DNA of 7,975 bases. Source: Pseudobdellovibrionaceae bacterium (GTDB taxonomy: Bacteria; Bdellovibrionota; Bdellovibrionia; Bdellovibrionales; JAMPXM01). Under the pieces are notes generated by a model that saw only the letters and a list, made by a program, of their open reading frames with translations, made no database searches and was not told where the DNA came from. The translations under genes and the position numbers were made by a program. Positions 5,715-7,975 of this stretch are shown in pieces. Position 1 is the stretch's first letter. Every line of letters starts with the position of its first letter. The stretch spans positions 1 through 7,975 of the forward strand of contig CAJYIL010000085.1 of the NCBI GenBank assembly GCA_913774795.1. Direction: 5' to 3'.

Positions 5715-7091
5715 ATGAGATTCAACAAAGCTTTATGGCTCCCAATCGTAGCAGGTCTCATGATCGGGACAAGCTATATTCCCTTCATCCCCTGGGCGAT
5801 TTTCTTCGGCCTGACGCCTCTTTTTCTCTACTGGGCGAAAGCGAAAACGCCGGGACAAGCGTTCCTCGGTGGGTGGATCACCCAGTTTGTTCTCAATCTC
5901 ATCGGCTTTCACTGGATTGCGTATACGGCCATTGAGTTTGGTCATTTTCCGGCTTGGGGCGGATGGCTCACCCTTCTTGGATTTGCTGCAATCGCGCACT
6001 TGCATTACGCCATCGCCGGCTGGCTTGCGGTCAAAGCAAGAAACTCACTCAAGGTTCTTTCGCTCTGGTTTTTCGCGACATGTGCCGTGTTCTTCGCCAT
6101 CTGCGAGCGCCTGTTCCCGATGATTTTCCCTTGGCATCTCGGCTACCCGTGGCTCTGGGCGGGCCTCCCCGGCGCTCAGTTCGCTGACGTGATCGGTTTC
6201 GAAGGTCTCAACATTTTTACGATCGTCGTTAACGCGATGATCGCGTGCGCGATTTTCTTAGGAGTCATGCATCCGTCGGGAGAAAAACGCCGACACAAAG
6301 CCCTCGCGTTGGTGGGCGGAGCCGTCGCGATCGTCGTCGCGCTCAACATCGCCGGTTTAGGTCGCGCCGACAGATGGAGGACCAACGATCACACGCTGAA
6401 AATTCTCACGGTCCAGGGCAATATCGGAAACTTCGATAAGCTCATGGCAGAGGCCGGCCGCAACTTCCGAACGCCGATCGTTAACAAGTTTCTCGATCTG
6501 ACCCAAAAAGGCCTGACTGAATTTCCCGACACAAACATCGTGTTGTGGCCGGAGACCGCGTTTCCTGACGTACTTGATGTGCCCTATCAAAACGATCCCT
6601 CCGCCGCCCGCGTTCGAAAGTTCGTCATCGATCACAAGATGCCGCTTCTCACAGGCAGCTATTCTTACGACCCTAGACTCAAAGAAACGTACAACGGATT
6701 TTTTTTCGTGAACGCCTACGGCGTGACTCCGGAAGAACCTTATCGAAAATCGATCTTGCTCGTCTTTGGTGAAACATTTCCGTTTTCGGATTATGTTCCG
6801 TACATGACAAAACTCTTTCCCGACCTGGGTTCTTTCGGTCGAGGAAAAGGGCCGACGGTGATGACGATCGGCGCGGCCGACCAACTTATTAAATACGGTC
6901 CTCAGATTTGCTACGAAGGTCTCTACCCTTGGTTCACCGTCGAGCTTGCCAAGCAAGGCGCGCAGATTCTCGGTAACGTGACGAACGATTCGTGGTTCGG
7001 AAAAGAGTTTGAACCTCAACAGCACTTATACATGACGCTCGCTCGCGCCATCGAAGTTCGTAGGCCCTTGATTCGCTCAACCAACACCTGA
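5715..7091 (+). CDS. lnt: Apolipoprotein N-acyltransferase, cut short by an in-frame TGA
   Basis: Lnt transfers a third acyl chain from phospholipid to the N-terminal cysteine of lipoproteins in the inner membrane, before Lol sorting. Residues about 5-215 hold the hydrophobic multi-pass part, including HWIAYTAIEFG and FPWHLGYPW. A nitrilase-like domain starts near 227 (LKILTVQGNIG). The triad is visible: Glu280 in LWPETAFP, Lys345 in YRKSILLVFGE and Cys399 in QICYEG, matching E267, K335 and C387 of E. coli; NDSWFGK is at 424-430. Translation stops after Ser-Thr-Asn-Thr458, exactly where homologues continue with Gly-Ile/Val-Thr. The same frame then resumes for 67 sensible codons. The stop would remove the end of the hydrolase fold and the last membrane helix. 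The ATG is one codon after an in-frame stop, so it is the earliest possible start, and it lacks a Shine-Dalgarno site. Nonsense mutation, sequence error or readthrough remain open. Confidence 0.9.
   Translation: MRFNKALWLPIVAGLMIGTSYIPFIPWAIFFGLTPLFLYWAKAKTPGQAFLGGWITQFVLNLIGFHWIAYTAIEFGHFPAWGGWLTLLGFAAIAHLHYAIAGWLAVKARNSLKVLSLWFFATCAVFFAICERLFPMIFPWHLGYPWLWAGLPGAQFADVIGFEGLNIFTIVVNAMIACAIFLGVMHPSGEKRRHKALALVGGAVAIVVALNIAGLGRADRWRTNDHTLKILTVQGNIGNFDKLMAEAGRNFRTPIVNKFLDLTQKGLTEFPDTNIVLWPETAFPDVLDVPYQNDPSAARVRKFVIDHKMPLLTGSYSYDPRLKETYNGFFFVNAYGVTPEEPYRKSILLVFGETFPFSDYVPYMTKLFPDLGSFGRGKGPTVMTIGAADQLIKYGPQICYEGLYPWFTVELAKQGAQILGNVTNDSWFGKEFEPQQHLYMTLARAIEVRRPLIRSTNT
7089..7091 (+). other. In-frame TGA replacing a conserved Gly codon of lnt
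   Basis: The codons read TCA ACC AAC ACC TGA ATC ACG ACC. Family members have Gly after the Thr-Asn-x motif, so a single G-to-T change, GGA to TGA, explains it. There is no frameshift. The other five reading frames in the window contain no internal TGA, which argues against a variant code. Confidence 0.85.
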
Positions 7092-7295
7092 ATCACGACC
7101 GGGATCACCGCCGCCGGAGAAATCCTGCAAAAGTCCCCCCAGAATCAGGAGTGGGCGGGACAGTTCGAGATCCCTTACAAGACAAATCCGCCGCACACGT
7201 TCTTCGAAGTGATGGACGGCTTGTGGATTTGGATTTTACTCGGAAGCCTCGGTCTCCTCCTGGGCTTCGCGAGAGAGAAGAAGACAACTGCATGA
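7092..7295 (+). pseudogene. lnt: C-terminal remainder of lnt, downstream of the in-frame stop
   Basis: This stretch continues the lnt frame for 67 codons to a TGA at 7293-7295. It starts ITTGITAAGEILQK, the expected strand following the Thr-Asn-x-Gly motif, and has a final hydrophobic helix (LWIWILLGSLGLLLGF) followed by basic REKK, as in the Lnt C-terminus. It has no start codon or ribosome binding site of its own at the right place, so it is not a separate gene. With it the protein would be 526 residues, close to E. coli Lnt (512). Its intact state means the stop is very recent, an error, or read through. The final TGA overlaps the mutS2 ATG. Confidence 0.85.
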
Positions 7296-7975
7296 GAGAT
7301 AATTTAGCCCCGCTTGATTGGCGGGAAATCCTTGAACGCCTTCAATCCCTCGCGACAAGCGAACCGGCCCGCGCGCGCCTGAAAGAGACAAAGCCTCTCG
7401 AAAGCGCGGCCGAAGCCGTCAAGAGTTTTCATTCGATCGAAGAAGCGCAAGGTGTTCTCGCGTACGGCGAACGCCCGTTCATGGAATCTCTCGATCTCTA
7501 CTCGACTTGGTTTCAGCGACTGAAGCGCGAAGCGGTTCTCACGACGATGGAGTTGCGCGACGCTCGCCGCTTTTGCATCGAAGTCGTCGCCCTGAGCGAA
7601 GTGTTTCGTCCGCTCTCGTCACCGTGGGTGACGGGATTGAAAAAACGCCTCATGGACGCAACAGCTCCTTTAAGCGCGATCGATCAAATCATGACGCCAT
7701 CAGGAGAAATTAGAACCGACGCCTCTGAGACGCTCTACAATCTTCACCGCGAAAAGCAAAACCAAACACGTCAAATCCAGAACGTGCTCGATCGTCTGAC
7801 GAAGGCGCATGAGATGGAGCCGGTCGTTCAAGAGCGTTTCGTCACGAACCGCGAAGGCCGCTGGGTCATTCCGGTCAAATCCGGCATGCAGCACTTCTTC
7901 CCGGGCATCATTCACGCGGCTTCGCAATCGAAGCAAACGGTGTTCATGGAACCGGATGAAGTTGTTCCGCTTAAC
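7292..7975 (+). CDS. mutS2: Endonuclease MutS2, N-terminal part (3' partial)
   Basis: The first 228 codons of a MutS2 are present; the frame is open to the window edge, so the MutS ATPase core and the C-terminal Smr nuclease domain lie beyond. MutS2 lacks the mismatch-recognition domain of MutS. It has been linked to suppression of homologous recombination and, in Bacillus, to rescue of collided ribosomes. Recognisable blocks are LDWREILERLQSLATSEPAR (8-27), the GEIRTDASETLYNLHREK region (138-155), EGRWVIPVKSG (188-198), PGIIHAASQS (204-213) and VFMEPDEVVPLN (217-228), typical of the clamp and lever region. The ATG overlaps the lnt terminal TGA (ATGA), a usual sign of translational coupling, with purine-rich GAGAGAGAAGAAG (7271-7283) eight bases before it. 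If ribosomes stop early at 7089, coupling to mutS2 would be lost or weakened. Confidence 0.92.
   Translation, partial: MRDNLAPLDWREILERLQSLATSEPARARLKETKPLESAAEAVKSFHSIEEAQGVLAYGERPFMESLDLYSTWFQRLKREAVLTTMELRDARRFCIEVVALSEVFRPLSSPWVTGLKKRLMDATAPLSAIDQIMTPSGEIRTDASETLYNLHREKQNQTRQIQNVLDRLTKAHEMEPVVQERFVTNREGRWVIPVKSGMQHFFPGIIHAASQSKQTVFMEPDEVVPLN

Noticed and set aside
6357..7025. 222-codon minus-strand open frame antisense to lnt
   Set aside because: The opposite strand holds the conserved Lnt catalytic residues; the antisense product shows no recognisable motif.
7089..7091. Variant genetic code with UGA read as glycine
   Set aside because: No internal TGA is found in the other five reading frames, several genes use TGA as a terminal stop, and the gene content does not fit Gracilibacteria or SR1.
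7089..7091. Selenocysteine at the lnt UGA
   Set aside because: The position is a structural glycine, not a redox or catalytic cysteine, and I see no obvious SECIS-like hairpin directly after it.

Overview
This window looks like ordinary chromosome from a Gram-negative (diderm) bacterium, probably Bdellovibrionota or a relative. The grounds are a lipoprotein N-acyltransferase, a periplasmic-type lytic transglycosylase, mid-50s GC by eye, and a chromosomal REP-type tyrosine transposase relative of a kind I associate with Bdellovibrio genomes. The phylum is an inference from protein style, not from a marker gene. I found no CRISPR array, tRNA, rRNA, phage genes or complete insertion sequence.

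Layout: (1) 1-2085 (+): a soluble lytic murein transglycosylase (Slt type) whose 5' end is cut by the window. (2) 2256-3701 (+): a secreted or membrane-anchored subtilisin-like (S8) protease with an intact catalytic set. (3) 3702-4062: about 360 bases with no gene, holding several small palindromes and an AT-rich stretch. (4) 4063-4638 (+): an HUH/Y1 transposase-like protein (RAYT group) with small hairpins around it. (5) 4758-5672 (-): a membrane protein with two zinc ribbons and no known function. Its Rho-independent terminator uses the last codons of the gene as one arm. (6) 5715-7295 (+): apolipoprotein N-acyltransferase (lnt), divergent from the zinc-ribbon gene and interrupted by an in-frame TGA at 7089-7091. 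(7) 7292-7975 (+): the first 228 codons of mutS2, joined to the lnt tail by an ATGA overlap and cut by the window edge.

Themes: several genes concern the envelope (peptidoglycan cleavage, exported proteolysis, lipoprotein maturation), but only lnt-mutS2 looks like an operon. I see no convincing new multi-gene system. The two points most worth a second look are the nonsense codon in lnt, and an inverted copy of the zinc-ribbon gene's 3' end in which all five differences over nine codons are synonymous. TGA is an ordinary stop here: it does not occur in frame inside the other five reading frames (about 1,900 codons), so a changed genetic code is not the explanation for the lnt stop.
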